Origin: CAUJIW01 sp963205175
GTDB taxonomy: Bacteria; Pseudomonadota; Alphaproteobacteria; Sphingomonadales; Sphingomonadaceae
DNA length: 64,000 bases
NCBI GenBank assembly: GCA_041060555.1
Contig: JBEUDS010000009.1
Direction: 5' to 3' (one strand)
The translations under genes and the position numbers were made by a program. Positions 34,652 through 43,266 of this stretch are shown here, one piece after another (within the stretch, counting starts at the first letter, position 1; each line of letters starts with the position of its first letter). The notes beneath the pieces are model-generated. The model did no database searches. It saw nothing but the letters and a program-made list of their open reading frames with translations, and had not been told where the DNA came from.

Positions 34652-36229
34652 ATGACTTCAATTTACGACCAGGTGATGTCCACCTTGTACATGGTGTGGC
34701 GCAAACGCTGGTACGGTCTGGCCGCCATGTGGGCGGTGTGCCTGGTGGGATGGGGCGTCGTCGCCACCATTCCCGACGTCTATGAAGCAACCGCCCGCGT
34801 GTTCGTCGACACCAACACGGTGCTGCCGCGGATCGTTGGTGCCGAGAGCACCAACGTCTATCGCCAGGTCGACATCGTCCGCCGCACGCTGGTCAGCCGC
34901 CCCAACCTGGAAAAGGTGATCCGCCGTTCCGATCTTGATCTGACGATCAAGGACGACACCGACATGGAAAAGCTGATCGCCGATCTGACCAAGAACATCA
35001 GCGTCAAGGAACAGGGCGGCGACCTGTTCACCCTCTCCTACCGTTCGGGCGACCCCAGCCGCTCCGACCAGGAGAACGCGGCCGTCGCCAAGCGCGTGGT
35101 GACCAACCTCATCAACATGTTCGTCGAAGGCAACATGGAGGGCAGCCGCGAGAGCTACAACGAGACGCGGCGGTTCATCGAGCAGCAGATCCAGGACTAT
35201 GAGAAGCAGCTGGAGGAGGCCGAACGCCGCAAGGCCGAGTTCGAGCGTCAGAACCTCGGCTATCTGCCCGGTGACGCCAACTACAGCCAGCGGCTGGTCA
35301 ACGCGCAGACCCAGCTGCAGGACATCGAGTTCAAGCTGCAGCAGGCGACGAGTTCGCGCCGGGCGCTGGCCTCCCAGCTCGCCAGCGTGCCGCAGACCAT
35401 TCCTGGCGCCATGTTCTCGATGCCGGGCAGCGGCCCGCGTCTCGACCCGTCGACCACCGCCGGGCGCATCGAGACGCTGGAACGCCAGATCACCGACTCG
35501 CTGGCGCGCGGTTACACCGACCAGCATCCCGACATCGTGACGGCGCGCGACACCATCGCCCGCCTGCGCAGGCAGCTGGAGGCCGAGCAGCGGGCGCCCA
35601 AGAAGAACGTCGCCGATCCGATGGGTCAGCCCAATCCGGTCTATGTCGACCTCAAGAGCCGCCTGTTCGACAAGGACTCGGAGATCGCCTCGCTGGCCGC
35701 CCAGCGCGCCCAGTACCAGCGCGAGATTGGCAGCCTGACCTCGAAGGCCGAGACCATTCCCGGCATCGAGGCCGAGCGCGCCAAGCTCAACCGCGATTAT
35801 TCGGTGCTGAAGGCGAAGTACGAGGAACTGCTGAAGTCCCGCGAGGAAACCCGCGTCGCCTCCGACCTCGACAGCAAGACCGACAAGGTGCAGTTCCGCA
35901 TCGTCGATCCGCCGGAGGTGCCGCTGAAGCCGGTCGCGCCCAACCGGCCGATGCTGCTGGGCATGGTGATGATGGCAGGCCTTGGTGTCGGCATTGGCCT
36001 CTCCTTCCTGCTGAGCCAGGTCCACACCACCTTCGTCAGCATCTATAGCCTGAAGTCGTCCTTCCCGGGCATCCCGGTACTGGGCAACATCACGGCCATC
36101 ACCTCGGAACAGCAGAAGGCGCAGGAACGCCTCAAGCTCGGACTGTTCGCCATCGGCTTCTTCGGCCTGGCGGGCGTGTTCCTGGCCCTGCTGATCCTCG
36201 AAATCAGCCAGCAATCCCAGGCCATCTGA
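34652..36229 (+). CDS. Polysaccharide chain-length determinant, XrtA system (Wzz-like)
   Basis: 525 residues. A Wzz domain at the N-terminus begins with a membrane helix (GLAAMWAVCLVGWGVVATI). A long periplasmic coiled-coil follows (about 160-420, including QIQDYEKQLEEAERRKAEFERQ). A proline-rich second transmembrane region VPLKPVAPNRPMLLGMVMMAG is next, and a third helix lies at the end. It is the TIGR03007-type protein of exosortase A loci and has no fused kinase domain; the kinase is the next gene. AGGAG at 34641-34645 supports ATG 34652. Confidence 0.93.
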   Translation: MTSIYDQVMSTLYMVWRKRWYGLAAMWAVCLVGWGVVATIPDVYEATARVFVDTNTVLPRIVGAESTNVYRQVDIVRRTLVSRPNLEKVIRRSDLDLTIKDDTDMEKLIADLTKNISVKEQGGDLFTLSYRSGDPSRSDQENAAVAKRVVTNLINMFVEGNMEGSRESYNETRRFIEQQIQDYEKQLEEAERRKAEFERQNLGYLPGDANYSQRLVNAQTQLQDIEFKLQQATSSRRALASQLASVPQTIPGAMFSMPGSGPRLDPSTTAGRIETLERQITDSLARGYTDQHPDIVTARDTIARLRRQLEAEQRAPKKNVADPMGQPNPVYVDLKSRLFDKDSEIASLAAQRAQYQREIGSLTSKAETIPGIEAERAKLNRDYSVLKAKYEELLKSREETRVASDLDSKTDKVQFRIVDPPEVPLKPVAPNRPMLLGMVMMAGLGVGIGLSFLLSQVHTTFVSIYSLKSSFPGIPVLGNITAITSEQQKAQERLKLGLFAIGFFGLAGVFLALLILEISQQSQAI

Positions 36230-36254
36230 GATCTTTCGGCGAAAGGCGCACGCG

Positions 36255-37220
36255 ATGAGCGACGACAACAAAAAGGCGGGCACTCCCGAGGAAGGCGTCT
36301 CCCTGCTGGAACGGGCGGCGCGGAAGCTGGACCTCGCCCGCGCGGCGGCGCCGGAGAGCAAGCCGGCCGCGCCGGCGAGCCCGGTGGTCAAGCCGCCACT
36401 GGACCTGACCCCGGCTCCGGCGCCGGCTCCGGCGCCGGCCAAGCCGTCCAAGCGCGCCTCGTCGAAGCAGAGCCGGCGCGGCGAGATCGATCTCATCGCG
36501 CTGCGCGACAACGGCTTCGTGGTGCCGGACTCGCCCTCGACGCTGACGGCGGAGGAGTTCCGCATCGTCAAGCGGACGCTGCTGCTCAATGCGTTCGCCC
36601 GCGGCGACGGCGCCATTGCCAACGGCAACCTGATCCTGGTGTGCTCGTCGCAGCCCAACGAGGGCAAGACCTTCTGCGCCATCAACCTGGCGCTGTCGAT
36701 CGCCTCGGAGCGCGACGTCACGGTACTGCTGGTGGATGCCGACTTCGCGAAGCCGGAAGTGCTCTCGACACTCGGCCTGGAAGGCGGCAAGGGGCTGATC
36801 GACGTCATCGCCGATCCGACCATCGACCTCGCCGACTGCCTCATCCGCACCAACATCGAGAACCTGTCGGTGCTGCCGGCGGGACGGCAGCACCACCTGA
36901 CCACGGAGCTGCTGGCGTCCGAGCGGATGGGCGCGATGATCGAGGAGATCGCCCAGCGGTACCGTGACCGCGTCATCATCTTCGACTCACCGCCGGCGCT
37001 GGCCTCGTCGGCCGCCTCGGTGCTGGCGCTGCACGTAGGCCAGGTGCTGTTCGTCGTCGAGGCCGAGCGCACCCGCGAGCCGCAGCTGCGCGAGGGCCTG
37101 GCGATGATTTCGGGGTGCAAAAAACCGCATCTTCTGCTCAATAAGACACGGTTTGCGACCACAGGCCGCCGCTTCGGCGCCTACTACGGCTACGGCTACG
37201 GCTACGGCTACGGTTCCTGA
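36255..37220 (+). CDS. XrtA-associated bacterial tyrosine autokinase (BY-kinase)
   Basis: 321 residues. A Pro/Ala-rich linker (about 35-75) precedes a BY-kinase domain with Walker A SSQPNEGKT (131-139), Walker A' VLLVDADF (157-164) and Walker B VIIFDSPPAL. The C-terminus is a tyrosine cluster with six Tyr alternating with Gly (YYGYGYGYGYG), the usual autophosphorylation tail that controls Wzz oligomerisation. It matches TIGR03018-type kinases. It follows the chain-length gene by 25 bp. The Tyr tail is encoded by a hexanucleotide repeat. Confidence 0.93.
   Translation: MSDDNKKAGTPEEGVSLLERAARKLDLARAAAPESKPAAPASPVVKPPLDLTPAPAPAPAPAKPSKRASSKQSRRGEIDLIALRDNGFVVPDSPSTLTAEEFRIVKRTLLLNAFARGDGAIANGNLILVCSSQPNEGKTFCAINLALSIASERDVTVLLVDADFAKPEVLSTLGLEGGKGLIDVIADPTIDLADCLIRTNIENLSVLPAGRQHHLTTELLASERMGAMIEEIAQRYRDRVIIFDSPPALASSAASVLALHVGQVLFVVEAERTREPQLREGLAMISGCKKPHLLLNKTRFATTGRRFGAYYGYGYGYGYGS
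37185..37214 (+). repeat. TACGGC hexanucleotide repeat encoding the Tyr-Gly tail
   Basis: Five in-frame TACGGC-type units (the last TACGGT) run from 37185 to 37214 and encode Tyr-Gly repeats of the kinase tail. Unit gain or loss would keep the frame and change the number of phosphorylatable tyrosines. Confidence 0.9.
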
Positions 37221-37247
37221 GGTCGCCGGCAAGCAGAGGGGATCTCA

Positions 37248-38918
37248 ATGGCGCGCATGGAGGGGGTTGTTATGCAGTCGCGGAGGCTGAGGCCGGGGGC
37301 GGCCCGCAATGTATCGGTGCTGCTGGCGGGCGCCTCGCTGCTGGCATCCGCCAGCGCGGCGCAGGCCAACGTCACATTCACGCCGCGCGTTGATGCCCGG
37401 GCGATTTTCTCGGACTCGGTGGGCGGCGGCGATGACTCCGGCGTCATCACCGTGCTGGCACCCGGCTTCTCGCTGAAAGCCGACTCGCGCCGGGTGAAGG
37501 CGCAGGCGGATTACGAGTTCAGCCGCCGGTTCGCCATTGACGGCGACCTGTCGGAAAAGCACCGCCACAAGCTCTCGGCCCGGGTGCAGTCCGAACTGGT
37601 GCGCGACTTCCTGTTCCTCAACGCCGGTGGCGTGGTGACCCAGGTGATGCGCGACCTGCGCGGCGCCGTGTCGGCGGACCCGGACGCCGACAACAACAAC
37701 CTGTCGACGGTGTCGTCCTTCTACGTGTCGCCGTCGTTCAAGCAGGATGTCGGCTCGCTGGTCAATGTCTCGGGCAGCTACCGCTTCAGCTACACCAACC
37801 TGGACGATCCGAGTAATTTCTACCGGGAATCCGGCGAGAACTTCTCGCTGGCCCGCGCCTCCGACTCCTATAATCACGCCGCCACGCTCACCATCGCCAA
37901 CCGCAACCCGTCGTCGCGGCTGCAATGGGCCATCCGCAACAATTTCTCGCGGGACGAGCGGGAAGACCTCAACGAGTTCCTGCGCACCTACACCTCGGTG
38001 CTCGACATCGACTATGCACTGAACCGCAAGATCCATCTGCTGGGCAGCATCGGCTACGAGGACCGTCTCGACCGCCAGGACAATATCCTCACCGACAGCA
38101 CGACCGGCCTGCCGGTCCTCGACAGCGACGGACGATTGCAGATCGACCCCGCCCAGCCGCGACGCACGGTGTTCGACCGCAGCGGCCTGACGTGGGACGT
38201 GGGCGTCAAGCTCACTCCTTCCCGCCGGACCGAGCTGACGGTGCGTGGCGGGCGCCAGTTCGGCGATACCGTTTTCAGCGGCTCGCTGGCCTTCCAGGTC
38301 CGCGAGGGGCTGAAGATCACCGGCAGTTACAAGGAATCGCTGGATACCTTTGGCAACCTCTTCTCCGGCGAGCTGGACGGCCAGTCCTTCGCGTTCATGG
38401 TCAACGAGAATTATCGCGTCGGCCCGGCGCTGATCACCGTGCCGACCGAGAACGGCTATGCGATCGTCGCCGGCTCGATCAACAACGCCACCTTCCGGTC
38501 GCGGCGGGCTCAGGTGCAGGTCTCCTACCAGCGCGGCCGCAATACGTTGACGATGCTCGGCTATTACGACCGGCGCACTTTCCTCGACATCGGCCGCACC
38601 GGCGACAGCAGCACGCCCGCGCCCGATCCGACCGCCACCGGCAACGACGACAAGACATGGGGCGGCTCGCTGGTGTTCCGGCGCCAGCTCGGCCAGCGCC
38701 AGAGCCTGTCGGTGGATGCCTCCTACCAGAACTCCACCTACGCGCTGTCGCGCAGCCGCCAGGACGACTTCATCGGCGGCGGCATCAGCTATCGCATGGA
38801 TCTTTCCGACAAGCTGACCGCCAGCATCAGCGCGCGGACCATCCACCGGATCAGCAACACCACCGGCGCGGATGACCAGTCCAATTCCGTGACCCTGGGC
38901 GTGAGGGCCAGTTTTTGA
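37248..38918 (+). CDS. Outer-membrane beta-barrel protein, XrtA/PEP-CTERM system
   Basis: 556 residues. A signal peptide (NVSVLLAGASLLASASAAQA) is followed by many alternating amphipathic strands rich in Tyr, Arg and Asn and ending in a strand terminating with Phe (SNSVTLGVRASF), as in outer-membrane barrels. It corresponds to the TIGR03016-type protein of exosortase A loci. GAGGGG lies a few bases before ATG 37248; in-frame ATGs at 37257 and 37272 are alternatives. Likely role: secretion of the polymer across the outer membrane. Confidence 0.88.
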   Translation: MARMEGVVMQSRRLRPGAARNVSVLLAGASLLASASAAQANVTFTPRVDARAIFSDSVGGGDDSGVITVLAPGFSLKADSRRVKAQADYEFSRRFAIDGDLSEKHRHKLSARVQSELVRDFLFLNAGGVVTQVMRDLRGAVSADPDADNNNLSTVSSFYVSPSFKQDVGSLVNVSGSYRFSYTNLDDPSNFYRESGENFSLARASDSYNHAATLTIANRNPSSRLQWAIRNNFSRDEREDLNEFLRTYTSVLDIDYALNRKIHLLGSIGYEDRLDRQDNILTDSTTGLPVLDSDGRLQIDPAQPRRTVFDRSGLTWDVGVKLTPSRRTELTVRGGRQFGDTVFSGSLAFQVREGLKITGSYKESLDTFGNLFSGELDGQSFAFMVNENYRVGPALITVPTENGYAIVAGSINNATFRSRRAQVQVSYQRGRNTLTMLGYYDRRTFLDIGRTGDSSTPAPDPTATGNDDKTWGGSLVFRRQLGQRQSLSVDASYQNSTYALSRSRQDDFIGGGISYRMDLSDKLTASISARTIHRISNTTGADDQSNSVTLGVRASF

Positions 38919-38951
38919 GGATGATCGTCATGATTGCGGGGAGAACACGGC

Positions 38952-40052
38952 ATGTACACCGAGTTCTATAAGCTGAGCGGCCAGCCGTTTCAGCTGACCC
39001 CTGATCCGCGCTTCTATTTCGACACCCGCACGCACAAGAAGGCGATGGCCTACCTCACCTATGGCCTGAACCAGGGCGAGGGTTTCATCATCATCACCGG
39101 CGACATCGGCGCCGGCAAGACGACGCTGGTGGGCCATCTGTTCGACGCGGTCGACAAATCGCGCTTCGTGCTGGCCAAGGTGGTGAGCACCCAGCTCGAC
39201 GCCGACAACACATTGAAGATGGTGGCCCATGCCTTCGGCATCGCCACCGACACGCTCGACAAGGCCGGTATCCTGCGCCGTATCGAGGACTTTCTGCGCA
39301 TGCAGCACCGCGACGGCCGTCGTGTGCTGCTGATCGTCGACGAAGTGCAGAACCTGCCGGTATCGGCGCTGGAGGAGTTGCGCATGCTCTCCAATTTCCA
39401 GGAGGGCAACCGGGCGCTGCTGCAGATATTCCTGCTCGGCCAGCCGGAATTCCGCGACAAGCTCGCCATGTCGCCGGAGCTTGAGCAGCTGCGCCAGCGC
39501 GTCATCGCCACGCACCATCTGGAGCCGATGCAGGAAGAAGAACTGCCGGGCTATGTCTATCATCGTCTGGCGATGGTCGGCTGGAACAACGACCCGCTGT
39601 TCACCGAGGGCGCCTTCCGCCTGATGTACGACTATTCCGGCGGCGTGCCGCGTCGCCTCAACAATCTGAGCTCGCGCGTGCTGCTGTTCGGCGCCCTTGA
39701 GGAAAAGCACGAGATCGACGAGGCGATCGTCCATGAGGTCATCAACGACCTCAAGAAGGACAACACGCCGACCACCGGGCCCAAGCATATTTCCCAGCTC
39801 GACGCACCGCTGTCGGGCATCGGCCCGGTGCGGTCGAACCTGCCGCCGAAGATCCGCGCCGATCTGGCCGCCGCATCGGCGGAGGGGTTTGCCGGATCGC
39901 TGACGGAAGCGGAACTGTTGCGCCGGATCGACGTGCTCGAACGTTATGTCCGCGCTCATGATCGCACCATCAAGCAGATGCTGCAGATTCTGTCCGACTG
40001 GGCGGAAACCGCCACCGATCGCTTCGACAAGACGGGAACCGATGGCCAGTGA
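38952..40052 (+). CDS. ExeA-like ATPase, XrtA/PEP-CTERM system-associated
   Basis: 366 residues of the AAA_22/ExeA type. The N-terminus YTEFYKLSGQPFQLTPDPRFYF leads to Walker A GDIGAGKT (50-57), and Walker B is VLLIVDEVQNL. It matches the TIGR03015-type ATPase of exosortase A loci; its role, possibly energising or gating export, is not established. ATG 38952 is preceded by GGGGAGA; a TTG at 38934 is in frame but less likely. Its stop overlaps the start of the deacetylase gene. Confidence 0.93.
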   Translation: MYTEFYKLSGQPFQLTPDPRFYFDTRTHKKAMAYLTYGLNQGEGFIIITGDIGAGKTTLVGHLFDAVDKSRFVLAKVVSTQLDADNTLKMVAHAFGIATDTLDKAGILRRIEDFLRMQHRDGRRVLLIVDEVQNLPVSALEELRMLSNFQEGNRALLQIFLLGQPEFRDKLAMSPELEQLRQRVIATHHLEPMQEEELPGYVYHRLAMVGWNNDPLFTEGAFRLMYDYSGGVPRRLNNLSSRVLLFGALEEKHEIDEAIVHEVINDLKKDNTPTTGPKHISQLDAPLSGIGPVRSNLPPKIRADLAAASAEGFAGSLTEAELLRRIDVLERYVRAHDRTIKQMLQILSDWAETATDRFDKTGTDGQ

Positions 40053-40950
40053 CCTACCAGCGGGCGGGCAGCGCGCCGGACAGCCGGCGGCTACCTCGTC
40101 CATCGTCAATGCGATGAGCGTCGACATCGAGGAGTATTTCCAGGTCGGCGCTTTCGAGACATGCATATCCCGCGATCACTGGGACAGCCTCTCCAGCCGG
40201 GTGGACTACAACACCCAGGTGGTGCTGGATCTGTTCGCCGAGAAAAACGTCAAGGCAACCTTCTTCACCCTGGGCTGGGTCGCCGACCGTCAGCCGTCGC
40301 TGCTGCGACGGATCGTTGGCGAGGGCCATGAACTCGCGTCGCACGGCTATGCCCATGATCGCGTGTTCACCTTCTCCCCCGACCAGTTCCGCGCCGACCT
40401 CGATCGTTCGAAAAAGGCGCTGGAGGATGCCGGCGGTGTCGCCATCCACGGCTATCGCGCACCAAGCTTCTCCATCGGCAAGAACAACGCCTGGGCGCTC
40501 GACGTGCTGGCCGAACAGGGCTACCGCTATTCGTCGTCGGTGGCGCCGATCGCCCACGATCATTACGGCTGGCCGGAGGCACCGCGCTTCGCCTATCGGC
40601 CGATCGCCGGCCAACCGCTCATCGAGCTGCCGATCACGACAGTGAAAATGGCCGGCCGTACGCTGTCGTTCGGTGGCGGATTCTTCCGGCTGCTCCCCTA
40701 CGACATCGCCCGCCGCGCCATCGCCAAGGTCAACAACAGCGAGGGACAGCCGGTGGTTTTCTATTTTCACCCGTGGGAAGTGGACCCCGATCAGCCGCGC
40801 GTCGCCAACGCCCCGCTGAAATCCCGCCTGCGCCACTATGTCAATCTCGGCCGGATGCGGGCCAAGCTCGCCCGGCTGTGCGACGACTTCGCCTGGGACC
40901 GGATCGACAACACCCTGAAGGTGACGAGCGATGTTTGTGTCACCGCCTGA
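40042..40950 (+). CDS. Polysaccharide deacetylase, XrtA system
   Basis: 302 residues of the NodB-homology (CE4) family. The metal and catalytic residues are visible: Asp28 in SVDIEEYF, His101 and His105 in SHGYAHDR, and the later RAPSFS and FYFHPWEVD motifs. It lacks a signal peptide, as do TIGR03006-type deacetylases of exosortase loci. It probably de-N-acetylates an amino-sugar in the exopolymer or its lipid-linked precursor. ATG 40042 overlaps the ATPase gene by 11 bases. Confidence 0.92.
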   Translation: MASDLPAGGQRAGQPAATSSIVNAMSVDIEEYFQVGAFETCISRDHWDSLSSRVDYNTQVVLDLFAEKNVKATFFTLGWVADRQPSLLRRIVGEGHELASHGYAHDRVFTFSPDQFRADLDRSKKALEDAGGVAIHGYRAPSFSIGKNNAWALDVLAEQGYRYSSSVAPIAHDHYGWPEAPRFAYRPIAGQPLIELPITTVKMAGRTLSFGGGFFRLLPYDIARRAIAKVNNSEGQPVVFYFHPWEVDPDQPRVANAPLKSRLRHYVNLGRMRAKLARLCDDFAWDRIDNTLKVTSDVCVTA

Positions 40951-42001
40951 TCGCCCGCAGAGCACCATCGCGGTGCGTGCCATCGATGCCGCCGATCCGG
41001 CCGCACGGGCGCGCTGGGACCAGGCGGTGCGCGCACGCGCCGACGCCACCATGTTCCATCTCGCCGCCTGGCCGATGGCAATCGCCGAGACCTTCGGCCA
41101 TCGGTTCTGGCTGCTGGCCGCCGAGCGGGACGGTGTCATCGTCGGCCTGCTGCCGTTGATTCTCGTGCGCTCGCGCCTGTTCGGCACCCGGCTGGCCTCC
41201 AACGCCTTCGCGGTCTACGGTGGCCCCCTGGCGGACGACGCGGACGTGCACGCCGCGCTGGATGCCGCCGCCATCAGGCTGCGCGACGAGACCGGCGCCA
41301 GCCTGCTGGAATATCGCAACCTGCACCGGCTGCGGCCTGACTGGCCGGCAAAGACCGACGTCTATGCCCGTTTCCGCAAGCCTATTCTCGACACGCCGGA
41401 CGCCAACATGAAGGCACTGCCGTCCAAGCAGCGCAACATGATCCGCAAGGGCGAGAAAGCGGGACTGGAGGCCATCGAGGAGACCGGCGTCGATCCCGCC
41501 TGGCAGCTCTATGCCGAGTCCGTGCGTAATCTCGGCACGCCGGTATTCCCGCGCTCGCTGTTCGTCGCGCTGAAGCGCCACTACGGCGATGACTGCGTGA
41601 TCCAGACCGTGCGGCACGAAGGCGTGGCGATCGCCGCCAGCCTGTCGCTGGTGTTCCGCGACGAAATCCACATCTTCTACGCCGGTGGCACCCGCGCCGG
41701 CCGGGCCGTCGCCGCCAACGACTTTCTGTTCTGGTCGGTCATGGAGGCGGGGCGCCGGCGCGGACTTGCCTCTTACGATCTCGGTCGCAGCAAGGTCGGC
41801 ACCGGCGCTTACGACTTCAAGCTGAAATGGGGCATCGAGCCCGAGCCCCTGGCCTATGAGTTCCAGCTCGCGCCAGGCGCCGCGATGCCCGACATGAACC
41901 CCAACTCACCCAAATACACGCGGTTCGTTGAGCTGTGGCAGCGCCTGCCGCTGCCTGTCGCCAACTTCATCGGGCCGCTGCTGTCGCGGAGTCTCGGTTG
42001 A
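40931..42001 (+). CDS. FemAB-like acyltransferase, XrtA/PEP-CTERM system-associated
   Basis: 356 residues with the two-GNAT FemAB fold. Recognisable blocks are LLPLILVRSRLFGTRLASNAFAVYGGPL and, near the end, SYDLGRSKVGTGAYDFKLKWG. The TIGR03019-type protein is a standard member of exosortase A loci; FemAB enzymes transfer aminoacyl groups from aminoacyl-tRNA, so this one may add an amino acid to the polymer, which is inference. It overlaps the deacetylase gene by 20 bases and is followed two bases later by the glycosyltransferase. Confidence 0.92.
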   Translation: MFVSPPDRPQSTIAVRAIDAADPAARARWDQAVRARADATMFHLAAWPMAIAETFGHRFWLLAAERDGVIVGLLPLILVRSRLFGTRLASNAFAVYGGPLADDADVHAALDAAAIRLRDETGASLLEYRNLHRLRPDWPAKTDVYARFRKPILDTPDANMKALPSKQRNMIRKGEKAGLEAIEETGVDPAWQLYAESVRNLGTPVFPRSLFVALKRHYGDDCVIQTVRHEGVAIAASLSLVFRDEIHIFYAGGTRAGRAVAANDFLFWSVMEAGRRRGLASYDLGRSKVGTGAYDFKLKWGIEPEPLAYEFQLAPGAAMPDMNPNSPKYTRFVELWQRLPLPVANFIGPLLSRSLG

Positions 42002-42003
42002 CC

Positions 42004-43266
42004 ATGGACGTGCTGTTTCTGGCCCATCGCATCCCCTATCCGCCCAACAAGGGGGACAAGATCCGTTCGTGGCACGTGCTGCAACATCTCGCGCAGCGCG
42101 CACGCGTGCATCTGGGATGCTTCATCGACAACCCCGATGACATGCAGCACCAGGATTATCTGCGCTCGGTCGTCGGTGGCGAATGCTGCTTCGTGCCGGT
42201 CGATCCGGTGAAGGGCAAGATCCGCGCCGTCTCCGCGTTGTGGAACAACGAATCGATCACCACCCGCTTCTATCCGCGCAGCCCGATGAAGGCGTGGGCG
42301 CAGCGGATGGTGAGCGAGCACAATATCCGGCGCATCTATCTTTATTCTTCGGCCATGGTGCCCTTCGGGCTGCCGCTGATGCGGTCCGGCCGCCGGGTGG
42401 TCATGGATTTCATCGACATGGACTCCGACAAGTGGCGCCAGTACGCCCGTTCGGCGCGCTGGCCGATGTCACGCATTTATGCCCGGGAAGCCGACCTGGT
42501 GTTCGGGCTGGAACAGCTGGGCGCGCACAAGGCGGACATCGCGCTGTTCGTCACCGAGGCGGAGGTCGCCAGCTTCAAGGCCGTCGCCGGCTCGGCCGCC
42601 CATGATGTGCGCGCGCTGCACAACGGCGTCGATCATGCCCGCTTCTCGCCCGATGGCGATTTCCAGCCGCTCGACCTGCCGGGTGCGCCGCGCCTGGTGT
42701 TCACGGGCGCCATGGACTATCTCGCCAACGTGGACGCCGTGAGCTGGTTCGCAGACGATGTGCTGCCGCTGGTCCGGCAAAGCCATCCCGAGGCGACCTT
42801 CACCATCGTCGGCGCGCGGCCGACACCCAAGGTACAGACGCTGGGCAAGCGACCCGGCATCACCGTCACCGGCACGGTGGATGACGTGCGCCCCTACATC
42901 GCCGCCGCCGACATCGCGGTGGCGCCGCTGCGCATCGCGCGCGGCGTGCAGAACAAGGTGCTGGAAGCCATGGCGATGGCCAGGACGGTGGTCGCTTCGG
43001 CCGCCGCCGCCCAGGGCATCAACGCCGAGGATGGCCGCCACTTCATCGTCGCCGACTCCGCGGCCGACATGGCGCGGGTGATCGGCGAACTCGCCGGAGA
43101 CGCGCCGCGCCGGGCCGCCATCGGCCATGACGCCCGGGCGCTGGTGCTCGACCAGTACGACTGGGGGCACTGCCTGGCGACGCTTGACACCATGCTCGAC
43201 CTTGATGCCTCGACGCACGAAACCCCGGACCGGGTGCCGGTGCCGATCGGAGGAGCCTCGGCATGA
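42004..43266 (+). CDS. Glycosyltransferase, XrtA/PEP-CTERM system (TIGR03087 type)
   Basis: 420 residues of GT-B fold, GT4-like. The N-terminus MDVLFLAHRIPYPPNKGDKIRSW is diagnostic for the XrtA-associated family; the donor-site half includes LVFTGAMDYLANVDAV, FTIVGARPTPKVQTL and VAPLRIARGVQNKVLEAMAM. It should extend the lipid-linked oligosaccharide in the cytosol. ATG 42004 lies two bases after the FemAB stop; in-frame sequence upstream lies inside that gene. Its stop overlaps xrtA by four bases. Confidence 0.93.
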   Translation: MDVLFLAHRIPYPPNKGDKIRSWHVLQHLAQRARVHLGCFIDNPDDMQHQDYLRSVVGGECCFVPVDPVKGKIRAVSALWNNESITTRFYPRSPMKAWAQRMVSEHNIRRIYLYSSAMVPFGLPLMRSGRRVVMDFIDMDSDKWRQYARSARWPMSRIYAREADLVFGLEQLGAHKADIALFVTEAEVASFKAVAGSAAHDVRALHNGVDHARFSPDGDFQPLDLPGAPRLVFTGAMDYLANVDAVSWFADDVLPLVRQSHPEATFTIVGARPTPKVQTLGKRPGITVTGTVDDVRPYIAAADIAVAPLRIARGVQNKVLEAMAMARTVVASAAAAQGINAEDGRHFIVADSAADMARVIGELAGDAPRRAAIGHDARALVLDQYDWGHCLATLDTMLDLDASTHETPDRVPVPIGGASA

